64,000 nt of DNA from AC-32 sp035518635 (GTDB lineage: Bacteria; Actinomycetota; Thermoleophilia; Gaiellales; Gaiellaceae): positions 1-64,000 of the forward strand of contig DATIXI010000048.1 in the NCBI GenBank assembly GCA_035518635.1. The letters are read 5' to 3'. Shown in pieces: positions 16,874 through 28,135 of the stretch. The notes beneath the pieces were generated by a model. That model was not told the origin of the DNA. It saw nothing but the letters and a program-made list of their open reading frames with translations, and made no database searches. Positions within the stretch are counted from its first letter, which is position 1. The number at the start of each line of letters is the position of its first letter. A program made the position numbers and the translations under genes.

Positions 16874-17739
16874 GCGAGCTGCGAGTCGACCCGCTCTCGG
16901 GGCGTCTGGTCGCGGTCGCTCCCGGCCGGTCGGACCGTCCCGGGGCACCGACACCCGCGCTCGAGCCGGAGACGCCCGAGGAGCTCGAGACCTGCCCGTT
17001 CTGCGAGGGACGCGAGGACCGGACGCCTCCCGAGGTCTTCGCCCTGCCCGACGGCCGGGAGCCGAACACGCCGGGCTGGGCCGTCCGAGTCGTGCCGAAC
17101 AAGTTCCCCGCGTTCGAGCAGCAGGAGGTCGTCGTGCACTCGCCCGAGCACGTCCGCTCGATCGCGGCCCTCGACGCGGCGCAGCTCGGGCTCGTCGCGG
17201 AGGCCTGGCGGGCCCGGGCGGCGGCCATGCGCGGCGCGGGCTTCCCATACGTCTTCGCCGGCGTCAACGAGGGGAAGGCGGCTGGCTCGAGCCTCCCGCA
17301 TTCCCACTCGCAGCTCGCCGGATTTCGTGATCAGCCGCCGGTCGAAGCGACCGAGGCCTCTGCTGACCGCTGCCGCCTCTGCGACTACCTGGCCTGGGAA
17401 GGGCTCGAACAGGAGCGCATCGTCCTCGAGCGCGAGGGGCTCGTGCTCCTCTGCCCCTACGCGGGCCGCGCTCCCTACGAATGCCTCGTCGCACCGCTCG
17501 GGCACGAGCCGGACGGGTTCGAGAGCGAAGGCCTGGGGTCGGCACTCGACCTTGCCGCCGATGCGCTCCGCAGGCTGGGCCCGGTCCCGTCGAACCTCTG
17601 GCTACACCCGGACGGCCACTGGCACCTCGAGCTCCTCCCGCGCCTGACGGTGTTCGCCTCCCTCGAGCTCGCGACCGGGCACCACGTCAACCCGCTCCCG
17701 CCCGAGCAGGCCGCAGCGACTCTACGCGCTGTCTCCTAG
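16870..17739 (+). CDS. GalT-like nucleotidylyltransferase (HIT superfamily), apparent CTG start
   Basis: About 289 residues related to galactose-1-phosphate uridylyltransferase, which swaps UMP/NMP groups between sugar phosphates through a histidine. CPFCEGRED and CRLCDYL are the two zinc-binding cysteine pairs, and AGSSLPHSHSQLAGF matches the GalT catalytic HxHxQ motif. The N-terminal SELRVDPLSGRLVAVAPGR is typical of the family. No ATG, GTG or TTG lies in frame near it. CTG at 16870 overlaps the stomatin stop as CTGA, giving LSELRVDP, and is the best start. No other Leloir pathway gene is nearby, so the substrate could also be another nucleotide (ApaH/phosphorylase-like). Confidence 0.85.
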   Translation: MSELRVDPLSGRLVAVAPGRSDRPGAPTPALEPETPEELETCPFCEGREDRTPPEVFALPDGREPNTPGWAVRVVPNKFPAFEQQEVVVHSPEHVRSIAALDAAQLGLVAEAWRARAAAMRGAGFPYVFAGVNEGKAAGSSLPHSHSQLAGFRDQPPVEATEASADRCRLCDYLAWEGLEQERIVLEREGLVLLCPYAGRAPYECLVAPLGHEPDGFESEGLGSALDLAADALRRLGPVPSNLWLHPDGHWHLELLPRLTVFASLELATGHHVNPLPPEQAAATLRAVS

Positions 17740-18029
17740 CTCGCTTCTCCCTGCGCAGCGCGGAAGCTGCGGGCAGCCTCGATCGCCGCGCCGAGGTTGA
17801 GGCCCTTGTCCTTCGCCTGCTTGATCAGCATGACCGTCTCGACCGCATCCATGTCGTAGATGCGCTGCTTCTTGCCTTTCGTCGGGATGTGGGCCTTGTT
17901 CGTCCAGTAGTCGAGCTGCATCTTCGAGATTCCGGCAATCCGGCAGACCTGGCCCAGGTAGAGCTCGAGCTTGTCGAGGTGCTCTGAGATGTCGACCGGC
18001 TCGAGGAAGTCGGCTGGCTTGTGGTACAC
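17736..18029 (-). CDS. MerR-family transcriptional regulator
   Basis: A 97-residue protein. LGQVCRIAGISKMQLDYWTNK with IYDMDAVETVMLIKQAKDKG matches the winged helix of MerR proteins, with a second helical stretch for dimerisation. There is no effector domain, so it may be a minimal regulator. I chose GTG at 18029 (VYHKPADFLEP) because GGAAGGTGG stands 7 nt upstream; a TTG 30 bp earlier is possible. Its TAG stop shares the palindrome CTAG with the galT-like gene's TAG on the other strand. A -10 TATAAC with weak -35 lies upstream. Confidence 0.82.
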   Translation of the reverse strand: MYHKPADFLEPVDISEHLDKLELYLGQVCRIAGISKMQLDYWTNKAHIPTKGKKQRIYDMDAVETVMLIKQAKDKGLNLGAAIEAARSFRAAQGEAS

Positions 18030-18071
18030 GGTGGGTCCACCTTCCCGCGGCTCGCGCAACCTGCGTTGAAA

Positions 18072-18100
18072 GTTATAGCGCTGTTCGTCGAATTCGCGAA
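18072..18100 (-). promoter_or_regulatory. Possible promoter of the MerR gene
   Basis: On the minus strand TATAAC (18072-18077) lies 17 bp downstream of TTCGCG (18095-18100). The -10 is good, the -35 weak. Transcription would start about 35 nt upstream of the GTG at 18029, consistent with that start choice. Confidence 0.45.
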
Positions 18101-18124
18101 GCGGGACCGGCGTTCGCGCAGAAC

Positions 18125-20660
<2,536 letters not shown>

Positions 20661-20668
<8 letters not shown>

Positions 20669-23054
20669 CCAGGTTCTTCACTTCGAGTGCGTTCTGCTCG
20701 ATGAACTCGCGCCGAGGCTCGACCTCGTCGCCCATCAGGCGCGAGAACCACAGGTCGGCGGCGGCCGCGTCCTCGACGTCGACGCGGACGATCATCCGCT
20801 CGGCCGGATCCATGGTCGTCTTCCAGAGCTCGGGCGCGTTCATCTCGCTCAGACCCTTGAAGCGCGTGATCTGGATCCCGGTCTTGGCGAGCGCAAGCGC
20901 GGACTCGCGAAGCCCCTCGAAGGTGAGCGCGTACTCGGACTCCTTGCCGAGCGTGACGGTGAACGGCGGCAGCCCGCCGATGATCTCCGTCAGCCGGGCA
21001 TGCGCCTTGCGCACACGGTCGTAGATCGGCGAGCCGAGGAGCTCCTCGGGGACGACCACGTTCATCGTCGCGTTCGTCCCGAGCTCCACGATCTGAACGA
21101 GCAGCGAATCGCCGTCGACCCTAGCCTCGAGGCCGAAGCCGTTCTGCTCCGCATCCGCGATCGCTTTTGCCGCATCCTTCAGCGACGCTGCTTCCGTTTC
21201 GACGAGCCCGTGCTGGAGCACGAAGTCGGACGCGGCCCCGCCGAAGTCGGAGCGCAGCCGCGCAACCCAGCCGAGGTATTCGCTGAGCGCGCTCGCGAAC
21301 CGGCGGTAGCGGTGCTCGGTCAGCTTGACCTGCTTCCCGTCGCGCGCGGTGATCTCGAGCGAGCCGAAGCGCTCGCGCACGAGCAGCTCCTCGAGCTGCG
21401 AGTCCTTCTCGAGGTAGCTCTGCTGGTTGCCGAAGCGCGCAAGGTAGAGCGGCGGGACCGCGATGAAGACGTGCCCGCGGTCGAACAGCTCCTGCATGTG
21501 CCGGTAGAGGAACGTGAGCACGAGAGTCCGGATGTGCGCGCCGTCCACGTCGGCGTCGGTCATGACGATGATCCGGTTGTACCGGAGCTTGGAGATGTCG
21601 AACTCGTCGCCGATCCCGGTGCCGATCACCTGTACGAGCAGCTGGATCTCGGCGTTCGAGAGCACCTTGTCGATCCGGTTCTTCTCCGAGTTGATGATCT
21701 TCCCGCGCAGGGGCAGGATCGCCTGGTTCGACTTGTCGCGCGCCTCCTTGGCGGCGCCGCCGGCGGAGTTGCCCTCGACGATGAACAGCTCCGCGAGCTC
21801 GGGATCGCGCACCTGGCAGTCCGCGAACTTCTTCGCGATCTCGCCGCCGAACGCGCCCTTGCGGCGCGTGAGGTCACGCGCCTTGCGCGCCGCCTGGCGC
21901 GCACGGGAGGCGGCGATCGCCTTCTGGATGATCTGCTTGGCGTCGGTCGGGTTCTCCTCGAGGAACTCGGCCAGCTTTGCGTTGACCGCCTGCTCGACGA
22001 ACCCCTTGACCCACGGGTTCCCGAGCTTCGTCTTCGTCTGACCCTCGAACTGCGGCTCCTGGAGCTTCACAGAGACGACCGCGGCCAATCCCTCGCGCGC
22101 GTCCTCGCCCTCGAGGTTGTCCTCCTTCTCCTTGAGCAGATTGAGCTCCCGCGCGAAGCGGTTGATCGTGCGCGTGAGCGCCGCGTTGAAGCCGGAGAGG
22201 TGCGAGCCGCCCTCGTGTGTGTTGATGTTGTTGGCGAACGTGTAGAGCGAGTCCTGGTACGAGGAGTTCCACTGCATCGCGACCTCGACCGTCCCCTTCT
22301 CGCCCTCGCTCGAGAAGTAGGCAATCCGCTTGTGGACGGGATCCTTGGTCGAGTTGACGTGCATCACGAAGTCCTTGATGCCGCCCTCGAAGTGGAACTC
22401 GGCGCTCTCGCCGCCGGCCCGCTCGTCGTGAAGGATGATGCGGAGGCCCTTCGTCAGGAACGCGGTCTCGCGGAGGCGCTGGCTCAGCGTCTCGTACGAC
22501 CACTCGACCTCCTCGAAGATCTCCTCGCCGTCGGCCATGAACGTGATCGTCGTGCCCGTTCCCTTCGCCTTCCCGACCTCCTCGAGCTCGGAGGTCGGCT
22601 CGCCGCGTGCGAACGTCTGGCGGTAGACCTTCCCGTTGCGGCGCACCTCGGCGACCAGCCACTCGGAAAGCGCGTTGACGACCGAGATTCCGACCCCGTG
22701 CAGGCCTCCCGAGACCTTGTAGGCGGCCTTCTCTCCGCCGAACTTCCCACCGGCGTGGAGCTTCGTCAAGACGACCGTCAGCGCGGAGGCGCCCTGGTCG
22801 GCCATCTCGTCCACGGGGATCCCCGAGCCGTTGTCGCTCACCGTCACGGAGCTGTCCGGGTGAATGGTCAGCTCGATCGTGTCAGCGCGCCCCGCAAGCG
22901 CCTCGTCGACCGCGTTGTCGACCACCTCGAAGACGAGCTGGTGGAGCCCGCGGACGCCCGTCGAGCCGATGTACATGCCCGGTCGCAGCCGGACCGGCTC
23001 GAGACCCTCGAGAACGGCGATGTCCTTGGCGGTATAGGAAGCCTTAGCTGTCAG
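20661..23054 (-). CDS. gyrB: DNA gyrase subunit B, apparent CTG start
   Basis: About 797 residues. The GHKL ATPase domain shows EVVDNAVDEALAG, SDNGSGIPVD and GGLHGVGISVVNALSEW; the TOPRIM domain shows LFIVEGNSAGG and MTDADVDGAHIRTL. The C-terminal RFKGLSEMNAPELWKTTMDP is typical. An insert of about 150 residues lies between TOPRIM and that motif, as in Gram-negative GyrB. The first ATG in frame is at MYIGSTG, which is too late, since the conserved VLEGLEPVRLRPG precedes it. The only NTG upstream of it and after the in-frame TAA at 23081 that gives the usual N-terminus (here LTAKASYTAKDI) is CTG at 23054. A short ATG frame (23044-23076) overlaps this start. Confidence 0.96.
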
Positions 23055-23097
23055 AAAATCCCTGCAAGTTCCGCATTTTTAGCCGGCGTTCAGTCTA

Positions 23098-23559
23098 TCA
23101 GATCCGGCGGCCGGAACCGGCCCGCGCGAGGCTTGCGCGCGCAGCTTTTTCCACTGTTTTGCGAAGTTCTTCGGAGTCGATCCCGGAGACCCACGAGCGG
23201 GCCTCTCTCGCCTGCTCGAGCGTTGGCTCGGGAAGGGGCTCGCGGGGCGGCGCAGAGACCGCCGGGTCGGGTTCCGGAAGGGGCCCGGGGGCGAACTTCA
23301 GCCGCTCCGGAGCGGAGGACCCGAGTGTCTCCTGCAGCCGCGGCAGGATCTCGCCTGCGAGGTGGCCGAGCTCGAACGCCCAGGCCGACGAGCTCGCCGA
23401 GACGTGAAGAGTCCCGTCGCGGGCGAGGCGGGCCGGCCAGGCATTCGCCGCCACCTGGTCGCCGACCGCGCCCGGCCAGGCCTCCACGATGTCCGCCATC
23501 GCTCCGGCGGTCCCGAAGCGGCCGAGCTCGCGCCGGACCGTCTCGCCGATCCGCTCCAT
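23098..23559 (-). CDS. DciA-like / DUF721 protein
   Basis: A 153-residue protein. The N-terminal half (EAWPGAVGDQVAANAWPARL and DGTLHVSASSSAWAFELGHL) matches DUF721/DciA, the loader of the replicative helicase in bacteria lacking DnaC. The second half is a proline-rich linker plus a helix, as seen in actinobacterial DciA. Its position between recF and gyrB is the classic site of this gene in Actinobacteria. It overlaps recF by one base. Confidence 0.85.
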   Translation of the reverse strand: MERIGETVRRELGRFGTAGAMADIVEAWPGAVGDQVAANAWPARLARDGTLHVSASSSAWAFELGHLAGEILPRLQETLGSSAPERLKFAPGPLPEPDPAVSAPPREPLPEPTLEQAREARSWVSGIDSEELRKTVEKAARASLARAGSGRRI

Positions 23560-24635
23560 CAGTCGGTCTCCGCGCGGCTCACCCCGTCGTGCCCCTGCGT
23601 GACCTCGATCGTCTGCGCTGGCTCGACAGGGAGCGCGTTTCTGCTCGCGCTCGTGAGGAGCGCCTGCCCGGAGTCCTGCAGGCGCTCGGCCAGAGTCCGG
23701 CGACGACCCGGGTCGAGCTCGGAGAGCACGTCGTCGAGGAGGAGCAGCGGCGGCACCCCACGGCGCTCCGCGAGAAGCTCGGCCTCGCCGAGAAGGAGCG
23801 CGAGCACCGCGAGGCGCTGCTCGCCCTGAGAACCGAAGGCGCGCAAGTCGCGGTCGCCGGAGAGCACGCCGACGTCATCGAGGTGCGGCCCGAGGCTCGT
23901 TGTCCCGCGTTCGAGGTCGCGCTCGGCGCGGGCGGCCAGGTCCTCGGCAGTCGGCGGCTCGGCATCGTAGGCGAGCTCGCCGTCCGGCAGGCCCAGCTCC
24001 CCGGCCCGCTCGCGAAATCGGAGCCGCAGCGCGTCGACGGTCTCCGCGCGAGCCTCGACGAGCGCCGTACCGAGGCGGGCCACCTGATCGTCCCAGGGTC
24101 CGAGCGTGTCACGGGAGGACAGCCCTTGGGCGATCCGCCGCAGCGCCGCGTTCCGTTGCCCCACCGCGGCGCCGTACTCGGCCGGCAGACCGGCCCGCGC
24201 GGGCGAGAGCCGCCCCAGCGCACGATCGAAGTAGGCGCGCCTGGCGGCCGGGCCTCCTTTCACCACCACGAGCCGATCGGGAGTGAAGACGAGGGTCGAC
24301 ACCTCGGCCCGGAGCAGCTCCGCCGCTCTCAGCCGGGCGCCGTTGAGGCTCGCGCGCTTGCCCGAGCCGAGCTCGAGCGTCACCTCGAGGTCGACCGGGA
24401 CGCCCGCGCGGTCGCCTTTCAGCGCGATCCGTGCCGCCTCGCGCCCGAAGCGCACCAGCTGCGCGTCCGCCCGCGTACGAGGGGAAAAGCCCTGCGTCCC
24501 CACGTGCAGCGACTCGAGCAGGTTCGTCTTGCCGGCCCCGTTCGGCCCCGTCACGAGCACGAGGCCCGGCGCGAGGCCGAGGTCGAGCCCGGCGTAGGAG
24601 CGAAAGTCCCGGAGCGAAACGGAGCTGACGATCAG
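23559..24635 (-). CDS. recF: DNA replication and repair protein RecF, apparent CTG start
   Basis: A 358-residue SMC-like ATPase that helps load RecA at gaps. Walker A is TGPNGAGKTNLL, the signature is FGSQGEQRLAVLALLLGEA, and Walker B is LLLLDDVLSELD. The first GTG or ATG in frame falls inside Walker A (VLVTGPNG), so the N-terminal strand VSSVSLRDFRSYAGLDL must come from an earlier start. An in-frame TAA stands directly before CTG at 24635, so CTG is the only usable NTG codon; it gives LIVSSVSLRDFRSY, the normal RecF start. It lies 11 bp after dnaN, with only a weak AGG upstream. Confidence 0.95.
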   Translation of the reverse strand: MIVSSVSLRDFRSYAGLDLGLAPGLVLVTGPNGAGKTNLLESLHVGTQGFSPRTRADAQLVRFGREAARIALKGDRAGVPVDLEVTLELGSGKRASLNGARLRAAELLRAEVSTLVFTPDRLVVVKGGPAARRAYFDRALGRLSPARAGLPAEYGAAVGQRNAALRRIAQGLSSRDTLGPWDDQVARLGTALVEARAETVDALRLRFRERAGELGLPDGELAYDAEPPTAEDLAARAERDLERGTTSLGPHLDDVGVLSGDRDLRAFGSQGEQRLAVLALLLGEAELLAERRGVPPLLLLDDVLSELDPGRRRTLAERLQDSGQALLTSASRNALPVEPAQTIEVTQGHDGVSRAETD

Positions 24636-24646
24636 TTACCTGTGCT

Positions 24647-25786
24647 CTAACCGGCCAGCCGTATCGGCATGATCAGATACAGGAAGTCGTCGCTCTCACC
24701 TTCGAGGACCGCCGGTCGGAGCGGGCTGATCAGCTTCAGCTTCACCTGGTCGCCGGCGATCGACTCCACGCCGTCGCGGAGAAACTCCGCGTTGAAGCCG
24801 ATCTCGAGCGGGTCGCCGCTGAACGCCGCCGGCAGCGACTCGTGCGCCTCGCCCACGTCCTGCGTCTGGGCCGAGATGGTCAACTCGCCATCGCCGAAGC
24901 GGAGGCGCAGCGGCGAGTTGCGCTGTGCCATCACGGAGACGCGGCGCACGACCTCCAGTAGCTCGTCGCGGCCGAGCGACACCTCGTGCTCGAATGCCTC
25001 CGGCACGAGCTGCTTGTAGTTCGGGAATTGTCCGTCGATCCGGCGTGTAGTCAGCCACGCGTTCGTGGTCCCGAACACGACCTGGTTCTCGTGCACGCCG
25101 AGCGCCAGCGTGTCGCCCTCAGGTGCGATCCGCGTGAGCTCAGCGAGCGCGCGCGCCGGCACGATCGCCTCCAGCTCGGGCGCAGACCCTTCCAGCGCGG
25201 TCTCCTTCACCGAGAGGCGGTAGGAGTCGGTCGCTGCCATCACGAGCTTCCCCGGCTCGAAGTGGACAAGGACGCCCGTCAGCACCGGCCGCGACTCGTC
25301 GCGAGAGGCGGAGCGGCTGACACGCGCGACCGTCTCGAGCAGCGTCTGGCGGTCGACCTTGTGGAGCTCGACTCCCTCGGTCTCCGGCAGCCGGGGGAAG
25401 TCCTCCGCATTGTAGGTGTGCAGGCGGTAGCTCGCCGAGCCGCAGCTGATCTCGCACACCGCCTCCTCGAGCTTGTGCTCTATCGAGACCTCGGCCTCGG
25501 GCAGCAGGCGCGCGAGCTCGACTAGCAGCCGACCGGGAACGACCACGGCCCCTTCGGCGTCCACCTTCGCATCGAGCGAGGTTCGCAGCGAGACCTCCAT
25601 GTCGGTCGCGGCCAGGCGAAGCTGGCCCTGCTCCGCCTCGAGCAGGATCCCGGCCAGGATCTGGACCGAGGTTCGCGCGGAGACCCCGCGCGAGACAAGG
25701 CCGAGCGCGTGCAGGAGCTCGTCCCTCGAGCAGGTCGCCTTGAGTGTTCCCTGGGCAATCACGGCTTCTGTTTCTGTTTCGATCAT
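24647..25786 (-). CDS. dnaN: DNA polymerase III sliding clamp (beta subunit)
   Basis: A 379-residue clamp with three repeated domains. The start ATG gives MIETETEAVIAQGTLKATCS. Typical elements are LEAEQGQLRLAATDMEVSL, FPRLPE in the first domain, DESRPVLTGVLV and MAATDSYRLSV in the second, and the C-terminal DDFLYLIMPIRL, which is the standard beta clamp end. It sits between dnaA and recF. The 154-bp gap to dnaA holds DnaA-box-like repeats. Confidence 0.98.
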   Translation of the reverse strand: MIETETEAVIAQGTLKATCSRDELLHALGLVSRGVSARTSVQILAGILLEAEQGQLRLAATDMEVSLRTSLDAKVDAEGAVVVPGRLLVELARLLPEAEVSIEHKLEEAVCEISCGSASYRLHTYNAEDFPRLPETEGVELHKVDRQTLLETVARVSRSASRDESRPVLTGVLVHFEPGKLVMAATDSYRLSVKETALEGSAPELEAIVPARALAELTRIAPEGDTLALGVHENQVVFGTTNAWLTTRRIDGQFPNYKQLVPEAFEHEVSLGRDELLEVVRRVSVMAQRNSPLRLRFGDGELTISAQTQDVGEAHESLPAAFSGDPLEIGFNAEFLRDGVESIAGDQVKLKLISPLRPAVLEGESDDFLYLIMPIRLAG

Positions 25787-25818
25787 CTATGAAATTCCTT
25801 GGTCGTAGTCATAGGGAG

Positions 25819-25937
25819 TGTGGAGACCGGGGAAGACGCGTCTCGCTGGCGTGAAACCACGGGATTCGCTGTGAGGCGTCGCTGTGGAGAACGCGGCGTT
25901 GTCGACAGGCTCGAGGGAGCTAGGGGTGTAATCCACA
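25819..25937. promoter_or_regulatory. DnaA-box-like repeats in the dnaA-dnaN gap
   Basis: Four nine-base sites resembling TTATCCACA are read on one strand or the other: TGTGGAGAC at 25819-25827, TGTGGAGAA at 25883-25891, TTGTCGACA at 25899-25907 and TAATCCACA at 25929-25937. Two of them have the form (G/T)TCTCCACA when read in reverse complement, the same variant seen upstream of dnaA. In many actinobacteria the origin is split around dnaA, so these may be part of oriC or dnaN control. Confidence 0.5.
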
Positions 25938-25940
25938 TTC

Positions 25941-27284
25941 TCAGCGCGCCTGCTTGATGCGCGCCGTCAGCTCTTGCACAAGGTTGTACACATTCCGGTC
26001 CTCGCGGATCATGCGCGCGATCTTCGAGGTCGCGTGGATCACGGTCGTGTGGTCGCGCCCGCCGAACTGCTTGCCGATCTTGGGTAGCGACGAGTCGGTG
26101 AGCTCGCGCGAGAGGTACATCGCGACCTGGCGCGGGTAGACGATGTTCTGCGAGCGCTTGTCGCCACAGAGCTCGCCGAGCGAGAGGCCGAACCGCTCCG
26201 AGACGAGCTCCTGGATCCGCTCGATCGAGACCTGCGGCACCTCGCCCTGCGGGAAGACGTCGCGCAGCACGTCCTGGGCGAGGTCTTCGCTCATCGGCCG
26301 GCCGGTCAGGGACGAGAACGCGACGACACGCGTGAGCGCGCCTTCGAGCTCGCGGATGTTCGAGGAGATCCTCCCTGCGATGAACTCGAGCACCTTCGGG
26401 TCCGGAATGTGGATCCCGTCCGTCTTGACCTTCTTGCGCAGGATCGCGATCCGCGTCTCGAGGTCGGGCGGCTGGATGTCCGTGATCAGACCCCACTCGA
26501 AGCGCGAGCGCAGACGCTCCTCCAGCGTCGAGATCTCTCGCGGCGGGCGATCGGACGAGATCACGAGTTGGCCGCCGGCCTCGTAGATCGAGTTGAACGT
26601 GTGGAAGAACTCCTCCTGGATCCGCTCCTTGTGCTCGAAGAACTGGATGTCGTCGATCAGGAGCAGGTCGTAAGCCCGGTAGCGCTGCTTGAACCCCTCG
26701 ATCCGCTTGTCGCGCAGGGCGTTGATGAAGTCGTTCATGAACGTCTCGCTCGTGACGTAGCGAACCGAGAGCTCGCCCTGGTGCTCGCCGACGTACTGCG
26801 CCACCGCCTGCAAGAGGTGCGTCTTGCCGAGACCGGTCCCGCCGTAGATGAAGAGCGGGTTGTAGGCCTGTGCGGGCGCCTCGGCGACCGCGAGCGCGGC
26901 CGCGTGCGCGAACCGGTTCGACGAGCCGATCACGAACGAGTCGAACGTGTACTTCGGGTTGAGCCCCATCCCGAGCACCTCGCGGCGCTGCGCCTCGGCC
27001 GGCCCAGTGGGCTCCTCGGGCGATTCGGCGACCAGGAGCTGGACACGCCGCTCCTTGCCGGTCGCGTCCCCGACCGCAGCGCGGATCAGGCCGAGGAAAT
27101 GGCCCTCGATCCAGTCGCGCGTGAAGGCGTTCGGAACCGAGAGGACGAACTCGTCGTCGCTGAGATCGAGCCCGCGAACGTGGTCGAACCACGTGCGGTA
27201 CGTCGTCTCGTTAAGGGCGCCTCTGAGCCGACTCGACACCTCGCTCCACAGGCTTTCCGCAGTCAGCTCGATTGAGGACTCCAC
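25941..27284 (-). CDS. dnaA: Chromosomal replication initiator DnaA
   Basis: A 447-residue initiator. Domain I (LWSEVSSRLRGALNETTYRTW) is followed by the AAA+ ATPase, with Walker A Lys154 in FIYGGTGLGKTHLL, Walker B LLLIDDIQFF and sensor ISSDRPPREI. The C-terminal DNA-binding domain ends with the signature GGRDHTTVIHATSKI. Domain II is short. GTG start at VESSIELT; AAGGAG lies 12 nt upstream. A clear promoter (see 27326-27354) precedes it. Confidence 0.98.
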   Translation of the reverse strand: MESSIELTAESLWSEVSSRLRGALNETTYRTWFDHVRGLDLSDDEFVLSVPNAFTRDWIEGHFLGLIRAAVGDATGKERRVQLLVAESPEEPTGPAEAQRREVLGMGLNPKYTFDSFVIGSSNRFAHAAALAVAEAPAQAYNPLFIYGGTGLGKTHLLQAVAQYVGEHQGELSVRYVTSETFMNDFINALRDKRIEGFKQRYRAYDLLLIDDIQFFEHKERIQEEFFHTFNSIYEAGGQLVISSDRPPREISTLEERLRSRFEWGLITDIQPPDLETRIAILRKKVKTDGIHIPDPKVLEFIAGRISSNIRELEGALTRVVAFSSLTGRPMSEDLAQDVLRDVFPQGEVPQVSIERIQELVSERFGLSLGELCGDKRSQNIVYPRQVAMYLSRELTDSSLPKIGKQFGGRDHTTVIHATSKIARMIREDRNVYNLVQELTARIKQAR

Positions 27285-27325
27285 GCCGCCGGCAGGCTCC
27301 TTCTCGGGGGTTCGGCGAGCGACCG

Positions 27326-27354
27326 AGCATAGCAGCGTGCGGCCCCTCGCTCAA
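27326..27354 (-). promoter_or_regulatory. dnaA promoter
   Basis: Minus strand: -35 TTGAGC (27349-27354), exact 17-bp spacer, -10 TATGCT (27326-27331). The predicted transcription start would be about 40 nt upstream of the dnaA GTG. The best sigma-70-type promoter in the window. Confidence 0.7.
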
Positions 27355-27424
27355 CGACAGATTTCCGGCCCTCTCGCCGGCCCTCTCTGTCCCAAAAAAT
27401 GGGCCATTTGCAGGAAAAACACCG

Positions 27425-27456
27425 ACCTCCACACAGGTCTCCACAGGTGTGGACGG
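27425..27456. promoter_or_regulatory. Cluster of DnaA-box-like sites
   Basis: Three overlapping or adjacent sites: ACCTCCACA (27425-27433), GTCTCCACA (27437-27445) and, in reverse, TGTGGACGG (27448-27456). A further reverse site TGTGGAGAA is at 27539-27547. All keep the TCCACA core of the DnaA box but diverge in the first three bases. Confidence 0.55.
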
Positions 27457-27566
27457 TCTTGTCGAAGAAGGCGACGCTTGCACCTGTCCGAGTGGCCTCT
27501 GTGCAGCGTTTTCGCGTCGGCTTGTGGGTCCGAATCTCTGTGGAGAACCGCCCCCGGCGCCTCGTC

Positions 27567-27572
27567 TATACT
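27567..27572 (+). promoter_or_regulatory. Possible -10 element of rpmH
   Basis: TATACT, 52 nt upstream of the rpmH GTG, near a perfect -10. No matching -35 was found at 16-18 bp, so it is a weak call. Confidence 0.4.
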
Positions 27573-27624
27573 GGCTGCTCGCCGCCCGCAGTTCGGGCGG
27601 TTCTTCTTCCCCCTTTTCCCACTC

Positions 27625-27759
27625 GTGAAACGGACCTATCAGCCAAACGTGCGCAGGCGGAAGCGAAAGCACGGCTTCCGCGCCCGCATGTCCTCGAGGG
27701 CGGGTCGATCGATCCTCAAGCGCAGGCGTGCGAAGGGCCGCAAGCGCCTCTCTGCGTGA
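27625..27759 (+). CDS. rpmH: 50S ribosomal protein L34
   Basis: A 44-residue, highly basic protein from GTG. MKRTYQPNVRRRKRKHGF and RMSSRAGRSILKRRRAKGRKR are the universal L34 sequence. It occupies the standard place upstream of rnpA at the origin. It is too short and has an internal position in a longer open frame, so the start is set by homology. The rnpA start follows 22 bp later. Confidence 0.97.
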   Translation: MKRTYQPNVRRRKRKHGFRARMSSRAGRSILKRRRAKGRKRLSA

Positions 27760-27781
27760 CAGCGGAGCGCTCGCCGCGCCC

Positions 27782-28135
27782 GTGAATCGCCGCCACCGCC
27801 TCTCGCGCTCGCGCGACTTCGACGCCGTCTACCGCCAGGGCCGGTCGGTCTCGACGCGGTTTCTCGTTCTCTACTGGTTCGCGCGGAACGAGGAGGACGA
27901 CGCCGAGGGACCTCGCCTGGGCCTCGCGGTGCCGAAGGCGGTCGGGACGGCGGTCACCCGCAACCGGATCAAGCGTCGGCTGCGCGAGGTGTTCCAGGCG
28001 CGCTCCGCCGAGCTGCCGCAGGCGAACGACTACGTGCTCGTCGTCAGGCCCGGCCTCGCCGAGGCGGCCGAGACTCGCGGCTTCGACTGGCTGACCGAGC
28101 GCGTCGACGAGATCCTGGAGAAGGCGGCCGCATGA
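27782..28135 (+). CDS. rnpA: Ribonuclease P protein component
   Basis: A 117-residue basic protein from GTG (VNRRHRLSRSRDFDAVYRQG). The RNR motif region RNRIKRRLREVF and the N-terminal RLSRSRDF strand are diagnostic. It helps the RNase P RNA process tRNA precursors. I chose GTG 27782 because the longer frame adds 18 unlikely residues. It overlaps yidD by 4 bp. Confidence 0.95.
   Translation: MNRRHRLSRSRDFDAVYRQGRSVSTRFLVLYWFARNEEDDAEGPRLGLAVPKAVGTAVTRNRIKRRLREVFQARSAELPQANDYVLVVRPGLAEAAETRGFDWLTERVDEILEKAAA

Larger units (their letters stand above)
27285..27624. other. Likely replication origin region (oriC)
   Basis: This is the longest gene-free stretch in the window, between divergent dnaA and rpmH, the usual site of oriC. 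It holds an A/T-rich patch with CCCAAAAAATGGG and GGAAAAAC (27391-27420), a cluster of DnaA-box-like sites (27425-27456) and one more at 27539-27547, plus the dnaA promoter. Leftward genes run dnaA-dnaN-recF-gyrB-gyrA, rightward genes rpmH to parB, as expected for replication going outward from here. Confidence 0.7.
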
